Shown piece after piece: positions 9,090 to 17,793 of a DNA stretch of 64,000 bases. Made by a program: the position numbers and the translations under genes. The stretch is from contig CALRTB020000003.1 of the NCBI GenBank assembly GCA_943371005.1, positions 1-64,000 of the forward strand, written 5' to 3'. Each line of letters starts with the position of its first letter. Within the stretch, counting starts at the first letter, position 1. Source of the stretch: MRBY01 sp943371005 (lineage in GTDB: Bacteria; Cyanobacteriota; Cyanobacteriia; Cyanobacteriales; MRBY01). Below the pieces are notes generated by a model. The model did no database searches, was not told where the DNA came from, and saw only the letters and a list, made by a program, of their open reading frames with translations.

Positions 9090-12000
9090 ATGGGATCTCA
9101 GCGCCGCTTTCTCAAATTTTTCTTATTAGCTTGCCTCACTTGTTTTTTGACAATTACAAGCCTATCCGGCTGCAATCAAATCCTCCAGATCAGCCAGGTC
9201 ACAAACCAAGTCACCCCTTTTCCCACCGTTGCCGCCCTCCCCTTACCGGAACTACCCGACTGGATCACAGAAATTAGCCCCACCGGAGACGCCGCTGACC
9301 TCGCCCAAATTCGGATTCTGTTTAAACATCCCCTGATTCCCGTTGCCCAACTCGAAAGCCCCCAGGAAACTGAGCTCCTCCAAAAAATCGAACTGATTCC
9401 CGCCATTTCTGGACAATTCCGCTTTTTAACGCCGAAAATGATTGGTTTTCAAGCCGATCAGCCCCTCCCCAAAGCCACCCGTTTCCAAGTCACCTTAAAG
9501 GCTGGCCTCCAAGACTTAGAAAATCACCAACTTGCCCAAGACCTGGCCTGGACATTTCAGACAACCCAAATTCGCCTCAGCAATTTACCCGGTGTGGTCG
9601 GCACTTTACCTGAAGAGGCAGAACCCCTGGGCCTAGAAGCAGAAAGCACGATCACTAGCAACACCCAACTCGATCTCGATTCTCTGAAGCAACACACCGT
9701 TTTTGTGAGCGGTCAAAGCAGAGTGAAAGCGGTTGTTACGCCTCAAACGCCTCCAGAAGATCCCATTGCAGACGGTCAATTCGATCCCGAAAAAACGTGG
9801 CAATACATTGTTAAACCTCGTCAGCCTTTACAGAAAGCAAGTCAATACACCCTAGAATTTCAACCCGGCATCGCCCCTGACCAAGGTAATCTCCCCACGG
9901 AAAAAAGTTTTCGCTCTGTCTTTAAAACCTATGCGCCATTGCAATACGAAAAAATGGCTTTCTACGGACAACCGGATGCGGGGGGAGCCTATGGCCGGTT
10001 TGAGAAAGGCAGTGCGCAACTGGTTTTTAATAATGGTTTGGATGCCGATTCTGCCGTGGAAAATATTAGCCTCAGTCCAACACCGGAGGGGGATGATCTC
10101 GCCATTCGCACCTATCCCGGTAGCCGTTCGGTGGATCTGAATCCATGGGTATTGAAACCGAATACCGGTTACACCATTACCATTAGCAAAAATCTTAAGG
10201 ATCAGTACGGGCAAACCCTCGGCAAGGATCAAACCCTTACCTATAACCCCGGTGATGTGGCGGCGGATATTTGGGCGCAACGGGATCTGAATATTTTTCC
10301 GGCGGGGACAGATTTAAATCTTGATATTGAAACGATTAATTTACCCGAAAGCAAGTTTCAGGCGGGTTATCAAGTGGTGCAGCCGACGGATTTGGTTTAT
10401 GCGGACACGGCTTATCCGCAAAATAACAGCACTGATTTAGTGCCGCCAGAAAGCAGTTGGGAAACCATTACGGTCAAGCAACCGAAAAATCAGTTGGTGA
10501 AAACGCCGATTCCGATTCAGGAAAAATTGGGCGGGAACACGGGTTTACTTGCCTACGGGATTACGGCAAAAACGAATACCTACAAGGATCAGAATAATCA
10601 AACCCAATGGCGATCGCCGCAATATTATGGCTTGGTGCAGCTCACGAATTTAGGGGTGTTTGCCCAGTGGTTTCCGGAGTCGGGGATTGTGCGGGTACAT
10701 CATCTGGATACGGGGGAAGCGGTGCGTAATGCCAGGGTGGAAATTTATCAGTCGCAGTTAGACCAGAAAACGAAGGGCAATCCCACCGCTTGTTTTACGG
10801 GACAGACCGATGGGGGCGGCAATTTGCTGGTGACCGGGAATAGTTGGCAGAATTGCTTGCGGGGTCAGGATTACGCGTCGAAATTACTCGTGATTGCCCG
10901 GGAAAATTCGGATTGGGCGTTTACCCGTACCGATGAATACAGTGGTTCCTATGGTTACGGGATTTATGCCGATTGGGATAATGGGGAAAGCCAAGCGCGG
11001 GGCACAATTTTTAGCGATCGCCAACTCTATCAACCGGGCGAGAAAGCCTATTTTACGGGGGTTGCCTATTATTTGAAAAATGGAAAATTGCGGCAGGATA
11101 TTAACCAAAATTACAAGGTAATCCTGAGTAATCCTGAGGGGAAAGAGACGACCTTAGGGACGTTTCAGACGAATCGCTATGGCACATTTACCGCAGCATG
11201 GGATGTGCCCAAAACGCAGGATTTAGGGAGTTATTACCTCCGCGCCGAAGCGTCGAATGGGGTGAATATCTACGGGGATTTTCGGGTCGCTGAATTCCGG
11301 CCGCCCAATTTCAAAGTGGATCTCAAGCTGGATCAAAAATTTGCCACGCTGGGCGATCGCCTCACTGCCACCACCCAGAGCGATTATTTGTTTGGTGCGC
11401 CCGTGAGCAACAGCAAAGTGAATTATTATGTCACCCGCAGTCGCGGCTATTTCCAGCCAGAGGGGTGGGACGAATTCCAGTTTGGGCGGCAGTGGCATTG
11501 GTCGGAAACGGAGCCGTCCATCAGTAGCGATGTGTTGCAAACAGAAAAAACCCTCAACGATGCGGGGCAAAGTTCCCAAACTATTGATGTGGCGCGGGAT
11601 CTGCCCTATCCAGTGACCTATCGCGTGGAAACGGAAGTGACCGATGCGGCAAACCTATCCGTGTCCAATACCCAAACCTTTACCGCATTGCCCGGCGATC
11701 GCCTAATTGGGATCAACCATGATTTTGTGGCCGATGCGGAGAAACCCTTTAAAACCCAAGTGATTGTCACCAGCCCCGACGGCAAAGCGATGGAAGGGCA
11801 AACGGTCCAATTAGAACTCCAAAAAGTCAATTACAGCGAAGTCGCCCAAATTATCGAGGGGTCTCAAGTCAAACGCCCGCAGGTGGAATACGAGGCGATC
11901 GCCAGCCAAACCATAAAATCCGCGACCAAACCCCAAACCGTTGAACTGACTGCCCCCGAAAGCGGTTCCTATCGCCTCCACGCCACGATCAACGGGCAAC

Positions 12001-14822
12001 CCGCTGCCGCTGCCACCGATAGTTTTATTTGGGTCAGTGGTGCCGGTTGGTTCGATTGGGGCGATCGCTTTGACAATAACCGCGTCGAAGTCACCCTCGA
12101 CAAAGACGAATACAAAATTGGCGACACCGCAACCGCGTTAATTCAATCCCCCTATCCCGAAGCGGAACTATATTTTTCTGTGATTCGCCACGGCGTGCTG
12201 TACGAAACCCAGCAAACCGTTACCGGCGCCGCCCCCCAAGTGCAATTTACCGTGACACCGGAGATGTTGCCCAATGCTGCCATCGAAGCCGTTTTAATTC
12301 ACAAAGGGGAATCCATCGAAGCCGCCCGCAACAATGGCGTGGATAAGCTAATGAAAATTGGCTTTGATGATTTCCGCACGAGCCTCGCCGAGAAAAAATT
12401 AACCGTCGCCATTCAGCCGCAACAGGATCAGGTGATGCCCGGTAACGAACAAACCTTAAATCTGCAACTCAAGGATCAAACCGATCAACCCGTAGCCGGA
12501 CAACTCACGGTGATGGTGGTCAATGAAGCGATTTTGCAATTGACGGGCTATCGTCCCCCCGATCTGCTGGATGAGATTTATCGCTACCAACCGATCACCA
12601 CCCGCTGGGCAGATAATCGCCCTGATGTGACCATTGCGCCGCTGGACTCCACCGAAGCGAAAGGTTGGGGTTACGGTGGTGGTGCGTCCTCTGCGTTAGC
12701 CAATACCCGCACTCGCACCGATTTTAAGGCGATCGCCTTTTATGATGGTTCCGTTTTAACGGACAGCAACGGTCAAGCGGCAGTCTCCTTTACCCTGCCC
12801 GATGACCTGACCACATGGCGCGTCTTAGTCGTTGCGACGGACGATCAAATGCGTTTTGGGAATGGCGACGCAACCTTTATCGCCACCCAACCCCTATTAA
12901 CCAATCCTGTGTTACCCCAATTTGCGCGGGTGGGCGATCGCCTTGAGGGGGGCGTAATGGTGACGAATACGACGGGTGCTAAAGGTCGCTTAAACATCGA
13001 AGCCCAAGTACAAGGGGTGATGGAATTTGCCCAAGGCAATAAACAACGGCAAAGTCAAACCGCCGAAATTGGCAATAATACCGAGGTGTACCGTTTCCCG
13101 ATGGTCGCCAACGCCGCTGGCACCGCCACCTTTAAATTCACAACCCAGAAAAATGGGATCGCCGATGCCTTTGAAATGCCCCTCGAAGTCAAACAGTTAA
13201 GCGTTCAAGAACAGGCGATCGCCACGGGGATTTTGACTGAGGCTGAAGTGAAGATTCCCCTGAACATTGATCGGCAAGTCGTTCCCAACCAAGGCGGTTT
13301 AACCGTAACCGTTGCCAGTACCCTGATTCCAGAGTTAACGGCTCCTGCCCACGATACCTTTAACGACGATGATTTTCCGTTCCTCGAACCCACCGCCAGC
13401 CAGTTGCTCATCGCCGCGAATTTAGAAATCCTCAAACAGCGGTATGGTCAAGCTTTCGAGAATTTTGACAGCCAAGCCGAAGCGAGCCAAGCCCTCACCC
13501 ATCTCACCCAATTACAACTCGCCAGCGGTGGATTTGCCTCCTTCCCCGGAGACGACACCCCCGATCCCTACGTCACCCCCTACGCCGCCGAGGCGATCGC
13601 CCTTGCCCAGCAAGCCGGATTATCCGTTGATGAAAGTTTGGTGAATAAGCTCAAACAATACCTCGATCAAACCCTTGCCAATCCCGCCCAATTTAGCGAA
13701 TGCAGCACTGCCACTTGTAAAAATACAGTCCGCCTCGAAACCCTCTTAGCCCTCGATCAATTCGGGGATGTGCGCGGCGATTTTGCGGCGACTCTGTATG
13801 ATGCCCGCGCAGACTTTGATACCGTCGGCAAAATTAAATTAGCCCGCCACTTGTCCCGACTGTCTGACTGGCAGAGCCAAGCCCAAGCGCTTGCGGCTGA
13901 AGTAAATGAACTGATTTACCAAACCGGACGCACGGCCCAAATTAACCTGCCCCAACGCTGGTTCTGGTATCACTCCAACACCACCGCCCAGTCCCAAGCC
14001 CTCCGGCTTTTTGTGGACATTGAGCAAACCCCCGCCACCCTCAGCCAAGTCTTGCAAGGGTTGCTCGATCAACGGCGCGATGGCACATGGCGCAATAGTT
14101 ATGACAACGCCCAAGCCCTCACCGCACTAACCGCCTATAGCGAAACCGAAGCCACCCCACCTAGTTTTACGAGCACCGTCAAACTCGACCGCAAGCAACT
14201 GGGTCAATTCAATTTCCAAGGCTACGAAAACCCCAGTGCCACCGTTGATGTGCCGATGCAGGATCTCCCCAAAGGCGATCGCCAACTGATCATCCAAAAA
14301 GACGGCGACGACAAACTCCATTACCTGAGTGAATTTAACTATCGTCTTCCCGGCAGCCAACCCGGCAAACTAAACGGACTGCGGATCACCCGTTACATTC
14401 GTCCCGCCAACCAAACCGAAGTCGTCCGCCAATATGGACTGTACGACCTGAAAGAACCCTTTAGCGTCGAAGCCGGACAAGTCTTTGACATTGGCTTAGA
14501 GGTGATCACTGATCACCCCGTGGATCATGTGTTGATTAGTGATCCCCTGCCCGCCGGCTTTGAAGCGATTGACACTGATTTTCAAACCGCCACCACCTAT
14601 TACCAACCCCAACAGGATGCCTGGCAACTCAGCTACCAAAAAATCTATAAAGATAAAGTCGTGGCCTATGGCGATCGCCTGAACGCTGGCGTTTACAACT
14701 TGCACTATTTAGTCCGCGCCATCACCCCCGGCAGTTTCGATTACCCTGGGGCAGAGGTTTCGTTGCAATACAATCCCGAAACCTTTGGTCGGAGTACCTC
14801 GTCAACGTTAGAGGTCAATTAA
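9090..14822 (+). CDS. Bacterial alpha-2-macroglobulin family lipoprotein
   Basis: A 1910-residue protein beginning with a lipoprotein signal peptide; the lipobox is LSGC with the lipidated Cys at residue 28. An Ig-like N-terminal domain (about 60-200) and tandem macroglobulin domains follow (one recognisable by FSDRQLYQPGEKAYFTG at about 640). Next come a bait-like Gly-rich stretch (GWGYGGGASSAL, about 1190), the alpha-2-macroglobulin core (TDFKAIAFYDGS), a helical toroid thioester-type domain (about 1420-1700) and a C-terminal receptor-like domain ending in PLPAGFEAIDT. The position where thioester-bearing members carry CLEQ reads FLEP (1431-1434), so the covalent trap is absent. Related proteins are thought to trap proteases in the periplasm and often work with PBP1C, which is not next door. 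Convergent with ycf45, with overlapping stops. Confidence 0.93.
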   Translation: MGSQRRFLKFFLLACLTCFLTITSLSGCNQILQISQVTNQVTPFPTVAALPLPELPDWITEISPTGDAADLAQIRILFKHPLIPVAQLESPQETELLQKIELIPAISGQFRFLTPKMIGFQADQPLPKATRFQVTLKAGLQDLENHQLAQDLAWTFQTTQIRLSNLPGVVGTLPEEAEPLGLEAESTITSNTQLDLDSLKQHTVFVSGQSRVKAVVTPQTPPEDPIADGQFDPEKTWQYIVKPRQPLQKASQYTLEFQPGIAPDQGNLPTEKSFRSVFKTYAPLQYEKMAFYGQPDAGGAYGRFEKGSAQLVFNNGLDADSAVENISLSPTPEGDDLAIRTYPGSRSVDLNPWVLKPNTGYTITISKNLKDQYGQTLGKDQTLTYNPGDVAADIWAQRDLNIFPAGTDLNLDIETINLPESKFQAGYQVVQPTDLVYADTAYPQNNSTDLVPPESSWETITVKQPKNQLVKTPIPIQEKLGGNTGLLAYGITAKTNTYKDQNNQTQWRSPQYYGLVQLTNLGVFAQWFPESGIVRVHHLDTGEAVRNARVEIYQSQLDQKTKGNPTACFTGQTDGGGNLLVTGNSWQNCLRGQDYASKLLVIARENSDWAFTRTDEYSGSYGYGIYADWDNGESQARGTIFSDRQLYQPGEKAYFTGVAYYLKNGKLRQDINQNYKVILSNPEGKETTLGTFQTNRYGTFTAAWDVPKTQDLGSYYLRAEASNGVNIYGDFRVAEFRPPNFKVDLKLDQKFATLGDRLTATTQSDYLFGAPVSNSKVNYYVTRSRGYFQPEGWDEFQFGRQWHWSETEPSISSDVLQTEKTLNDAGQSSQTIDVARDLPYPVTYRVETEVTDAANLSVSNTQTFTALPGDRLIGINHDFVADAEKPFKTQVIVTSPDGKAMEGQTVQLELQKVNYSEVAQIIEGSQVKRPQVEYEAIASQTIKSATKPQTVELTAPESGSYRLHATINGQPAAAATDSFIWVSGAGWFDWGDRFDNNRVEVTLDKDEYKIGDTATALIQSPYPEAELYFSVIRHGVLYETQQTVTGAAPQVQFTVTPEMLPNAAIEAVLIHKGESIEAARNNGVDKLMKIGFDDFRTSLAEKKLTVAIQPQQDQVMPGNEQTLNLQLKDQTDQPVAGQLTVMVVNEAILQLTGYRPPDLLDEIYRYQPITTRWADNRPDVTIAPLDSTEAKGWGYGGGASSALANTRTRTDFKAIAFYDGSVLTDSNGQAAVSFTLPDDLTTWRVLVVATDDQMRFGNGDATFIATQPLLTNPVLPQFARVGDRLEGGVMVTNTTGAKGRLNIEAQVQGVMEFAQGNKQRQSQTAEIGNNTEVYRFPMVANAAGTATFKFTTQKNGIADAFEMPLEVKQLSVQEQAIATGILTEAEVKIPLNIDRQVVPNQGGLTVTVASTLIPELTAPAHDTFNDDDFPFLEPTASQLLIAANLEILKQRYGQAFENFDSQAEASQALTHLTQLQLASGGFASFPGDDTPDPYVTPYAAEAIALAQQAGLSVDESLVNKLKQYLDQTLANPAQFSECSTATCKNTVRLETLLALDQFGDVRGDFAATLYDARADFDTVGKIKLARHLSRLSDWQSQAQALAAEVNELIYQTGRTAQINLPQRWFWYHSNTTAQSQALRLFVDIEQTPATLSQVLQGLLDQRRDGTWRNSYDNAQALTALTAYSETEATPPSFTSTVKLDRKQLGQFNFQGYENPSATVDVPMQDLPKGDRQLIIQKDGDDKLHYLSEFNYRLPGSQPGKLNGLRITRYIRPANQTEVVRQYGLYDLKEPFSVEAGQVFDIGLEVITDHPVDHVLISDPLPAGFEAIDTDFQTATTYYQPQQDAWQLSYQKIYKDKVVAYGDRLNAGVYNLHYLVRAITPGSFDYPGAEVSLQYNPETFGRSTSSTLEVN

Positions 14823-16594
14823 GCCGGAAAAATCCGTAGGCGGCGGTTGGGTTCTTCCCCAAAGCTGGAAGACTGCAAACGATAGTGCTCAATCAGTTCG
14901 TGCTGCATTTTGCGGATTTTGGCCGAACGGGGTAGCAGTTCCACCGGTTGACCCTGGGGAATGACTATCTGCTCCACCGCTAAACGGGCTTCTTCGAGGG
15001 CATCGATTTCATCGTCACTGTTGCTCTGGGCAAATAACCGTAAATCCGTCGGTTCTTGGTTTTGGGGATCATCCAAATTTAAGATGCGCCGCAAACCCCG
15101 CGTAATTTGGGGAATCGTATTGGACTTCACTGCATGGATTGGAACATGGCAAGTTTGGGCGATTTGACGCAATTTAGAGTGATTTTTTAACTGCGATCGC
15201 AGGGCCAAAACCGCATCAGCCCCTTCGAGGTCTTTGGTGAGTTCGATGGGCAACCGCAAAATTTCGATCACCTGCTCTAGCTGCGATCGCCCCACGCCGT
15301 AGGGATAGACATACACGGGATAATCTTCGCCGTTGGGGCCAGGCACCCGGACTTTTTCCTGCTGTTGCGGATCGCGGGCAATCCAGGATTGATCAATGAG
15401 GGGATCAAGGGGATTGCTTCTAGGGGAAACTAATTTTTTTTTCTGGCTACCGAAGGGGAGAGGGGCCATTTTCCCGGAGGCACGTAACCCTCTTGGGCGG
15501 CTGGGTTCAGGGGCCATTTTTGTTTGGGGGTTCCAGTTGGGAATCTCGACGGGGTGCTCCATTTCCTCGGTGATCTTCACATTGCCCTGATCATCGACGG
15601 TGCGCACTTCCAACAGCGGTTGGTGGCCCCGCAAGAGGGTATCAATGGTGATCGACACATCACTATGAACCACCCACCGTTGCCGCTCCAGCATTTCTAC
15701 GGCCACATCAAAGGTTGGGGGGGCTTTTCGTTCGAGGACGGTTTTTTGCGATCGCCGTTTGCGGGCCTCTTCATCCCCTAGGGTTACGGCCTGGATGCCG
15801 CCGACGAGATCCGAGAGGGTCGGGTTTTTAATTAGGTTTTCGATGCGATTCCCGTGAGCCGTCCCGACGAGTTGTACCCCCCGTTCGGCGATCGTTCTGG
15901 CGGCCTGGGCTTCGAGTTCGGTGCCAATTTCATCGATGATAATCACTTCGGGCATATGGTTTTCCACCGCCTCGATCATCACCTTATGTTGCAATTCTGG
16001 GGTGGCCACCTGCATCCGGCGGGCGCGACCAATGGCGGAATGGGGAATATCACCGTCCCCGGCAATTTCGTTGGAGGTATCAATAATCACGACCCGTTTG
16101 CCAAAATCATCGGCCAAGACCCGCGCAATTTCCCGCAGTGCCGTGGTTTTACCGACCCCAGGCCGTCCCAAGAGCAGAATAGACTTACCACTTTCGACTA
16201 GCTCCTGAATCATCAAAATCGTGCCAAACACGGCGCGACCGATGCGGCAGGTTAAACCGACAATGTCTCCCTGGCGGTTGCGCATGGCACTGATCCGGTG
16301 CAGGGTGCGTTCAATGCCTGCCCGGTTGTCGCCACTAAACATCCCCACCCGCTCCACGGAATATTGCAAATCTTCGCGGCTAATGGGGCGATCGCCCAGG
16401 TCTTCGGTGCTACTTTCAAAGCGAGCTTCGGGGATGCGACCGAGATCCATCACCACTTCAATGAGGGCATTTTTATCGGGGTGGTCGGCGAGGCGATCGC
16501 GGATCGAATCGGGCAAAATCGTCAGCAATTTTTCGAGATCGTCCGTTACGAGGCGACGGTGGGCCGGAAAAGTCGGGGATTGGGGTGCGGTCAT
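14819..16594 (-). CDS. ycf45: Ycf45-like AAA/SpoIIIAA-type ATPase with R3H domain
   Basis: A 591-residue protein. After a helical N-terminus, a RecA/SpoIIIAA-like ATPase domain (about 95-300) carries Walker A GRPGVGKTTAL and Walker B VIIIDEIG. A basic Pro-rich linker and a second alpha/beta region (about 400-500) lead to a C-terminal R3H single-stranded nucleic acid-binding domain (RKMQHELIEHYRL). This matches the plastid Ycf45 family, whose function is poorly defined. The start at 16594 is fixed by an ATGA overlap with the stop of ldpA; a longer reading frame exists upstream but lies inside ldpA. The overlap implies translational coupling with ldpA. Its stop overlaps that of the convergent macroglobulin gene. 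Confidence 0.88.
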   Translation of the reverse strand: MTAPQSPTFPAHRRLVTDDLEKLLTILPDSIRDRLADHPDKNALIEVVMDLGRIPEARFESSTEDLGDRPISREDLQYSVERVGMFSGDNRAGIERTLHRISAMRNRQGDIVGLTCRIGRAVFGTILMIQELVESGKSILLLGRPGVGKTTALREIARVLADDFGKRVVIIDTSNEIAGDGDIPHSAIGRARRMQVATPELQHKVMIEAVENHMPEVIIIDEIGTELEAQAARTIAERGVQLVGTAHGNRIENLIKNPTLSDLVGGIQAVTLGDEEARKRRSQKTVLERKAPPTFDVAVEMLERQRWVVHSDVSITIDTLLRGHQPLLEVRTVDDQGNVKITEEMEHPVEIPNWNPQTKMAPEPSRPRGLRASGKMAPLPFGSQKKKLVSPRSNPLDPLIDQSWIARDPQQQEKVRVPGPNGEDYPVYVYPYGVGRSQLEQVIEILRLPIELTKDLEGADAVLALRSQLKNHSKLRQIAQTCHVPIHAVKSNTIPQITRGLRRILNLDDPQNQEPTDLRLFAQSNSDDEIDALEEARLAVEQIVIPQGQPVELLPRSAKIRKMQHELIEHYRLQSSSFGEEPNRRLRIFPA

Positions 16595-17655
16595 AGACTC
16601 AGGCTTGGGTTTAACGAAGATTTTAATGGATTTATCAACTGGGTGGCGTGGGCGATCGCCGACCAAAACCGTTCGGGATCGCTTTCGAGGGGTTGCGGGT
16701 TCATTTCAGCACCATTTTCTAAAATTGGCTGGAGGATTTTTCGGGCATAACCGCCAAAGGCAATTCCAGCAATAAACGGCGTTTGACCGTTATTCAGCAG
16801 GCCGAGCCGTTGCAGCTTTTCAATGGTGTGATTATTCGTGCCGCCCGCCAGTTGCACATACCCCGGTAAATCGCTCTGGAGCACCTTTTGGGCAAACTGA
16901 ATGCTGGCATGGATCGTTCCTTTGCCAATGTCGCCACTCATGGGCCGTCCATCGGTTTGCCAGAGGAGGAGGCAGTCGAGGGGTTGAATTTCGGTGAGCA
17001 ATTGTCGCAAATAAGGCAAAACGTCAGGATGATCCTGGCAACTGATCGCCAATAGCTTCAAATGATGATGAACCGGTTTGAGGGTCTGCCAAAGCCGTTG
17101 AAAATCAGCAAAATGGCCCACTTGGGTATGGATTTCCACCGCATCGATCGCCATGGTTGTGATTATCTCGGCAGCACTTTGAGGGCTGGAAATGTAATTT
17201 TTTGCTTCAATCAGGCCCAGGGGACAAATGGGCAGACAGCGACCACAGCCATAACAGCGATCGCCAATCACGCCCGTATGATTAATCGCTAACGCTGGAC
17301 AAACCATTTCACAGGGTCGCGGGCAATCTGTCGGACAGCGGTTTACATCAAAAAAAGCTTTGCGGAAGTGGGGATCCTCGGCATCGTTGAGGCTAATCAT
17401 CAACCAGGGTTTGCCCTGCCATTGGGGAAATTTTGTTGGATTCCGGCGGGCGATCGCCTCGGCTTGGATTAAAGCTTCTTGGGCCATGGTTACCACCGCC
17501 GGATCCGCTGCCACATCAATACAATCGGCGCCCACTAAGCTGTAAACAAGGGTCAAATCACGGATGGCGGGGAGATGCTGGAAACTAGCGCCACAGATGA
17601 GTTTAAACCAGTGGCCAGCAGCGAGGGATTGGGCAGGAAAAGAATGGTGCTTCAC
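16591..17655 (-). CDS. ldpA: LdpA, iron-sulfur protein of circadian clock input
   Basis: A 354-residue relative of LdpA (light-dependent period), which in Synechococcus elongatus modulates the KaiABC clock in response to redox state. Two ferredoxin-type Fe-S motifs are visible: CPTDCPRPCEMVCP, then CYGCGRCLPICP, together enough for two 4Fe-4S clusters. The opening block W-F-K-L-I-C-G-A-S-F-Q is family-like. I chose the GTG at 17655 because it gives the expected length and avoids overlap with the divergent sdhA start. The AAAGGA before it is too close to serve that GTG normally, so the start remains uncertain. It is coupled to ycf45 by a 4-base ATGA overlap. Confidence 0.88.
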   Translation of the reverse strand: MKHHSFPAQSLAAGHWFKLICGASFQHLPAIRDLTLVYSLVGADCIDVAADPAVVTMAQEALIQAEAIARRNPTKFPQWQGKPWLMISLNDAEDPHFRKAFFDVNRCPTDCPRPCEMVCPALAINHTGVIGDRCYGCGRCLPICPLGLIEAKNYISSPQSAAEIITTMAIDAVEIHTQVGHFADFQRLWQTLKPVHHHLKLLAISCQDHPDVLPYLRQLLTEIQPLDCLLLWQTDGRPMSGDIGKGTIHASIQFAQKVLQSDLPGYVQLAGGTNNHTIEKLQRLGLLNNGQTPFIAGIAFGGYARKILQPILENGAEMNPQPLESDPERFWSAIAHATQLINPLKSSLNPSLSL

Positions 17656-17793
17656 TCCTTTATCGTAACGCTCTAATTTTCCCTTTGGAAAGTCTTGCCC
17701 AAGCGAAAAAGATGTAAAAAACCGTAAGGGCGATCGCCTTTCTTTCTGACCGCTGACCCACAATAGAAAGAATACCCCCTGAGCTTTGTGGAT

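Noticed and set aside
9852..10280. A 142-codon leftward frame inside the macroglobulin gene.
   Set aside because: It mirrors the coding strand, has no start signal and matches no family.
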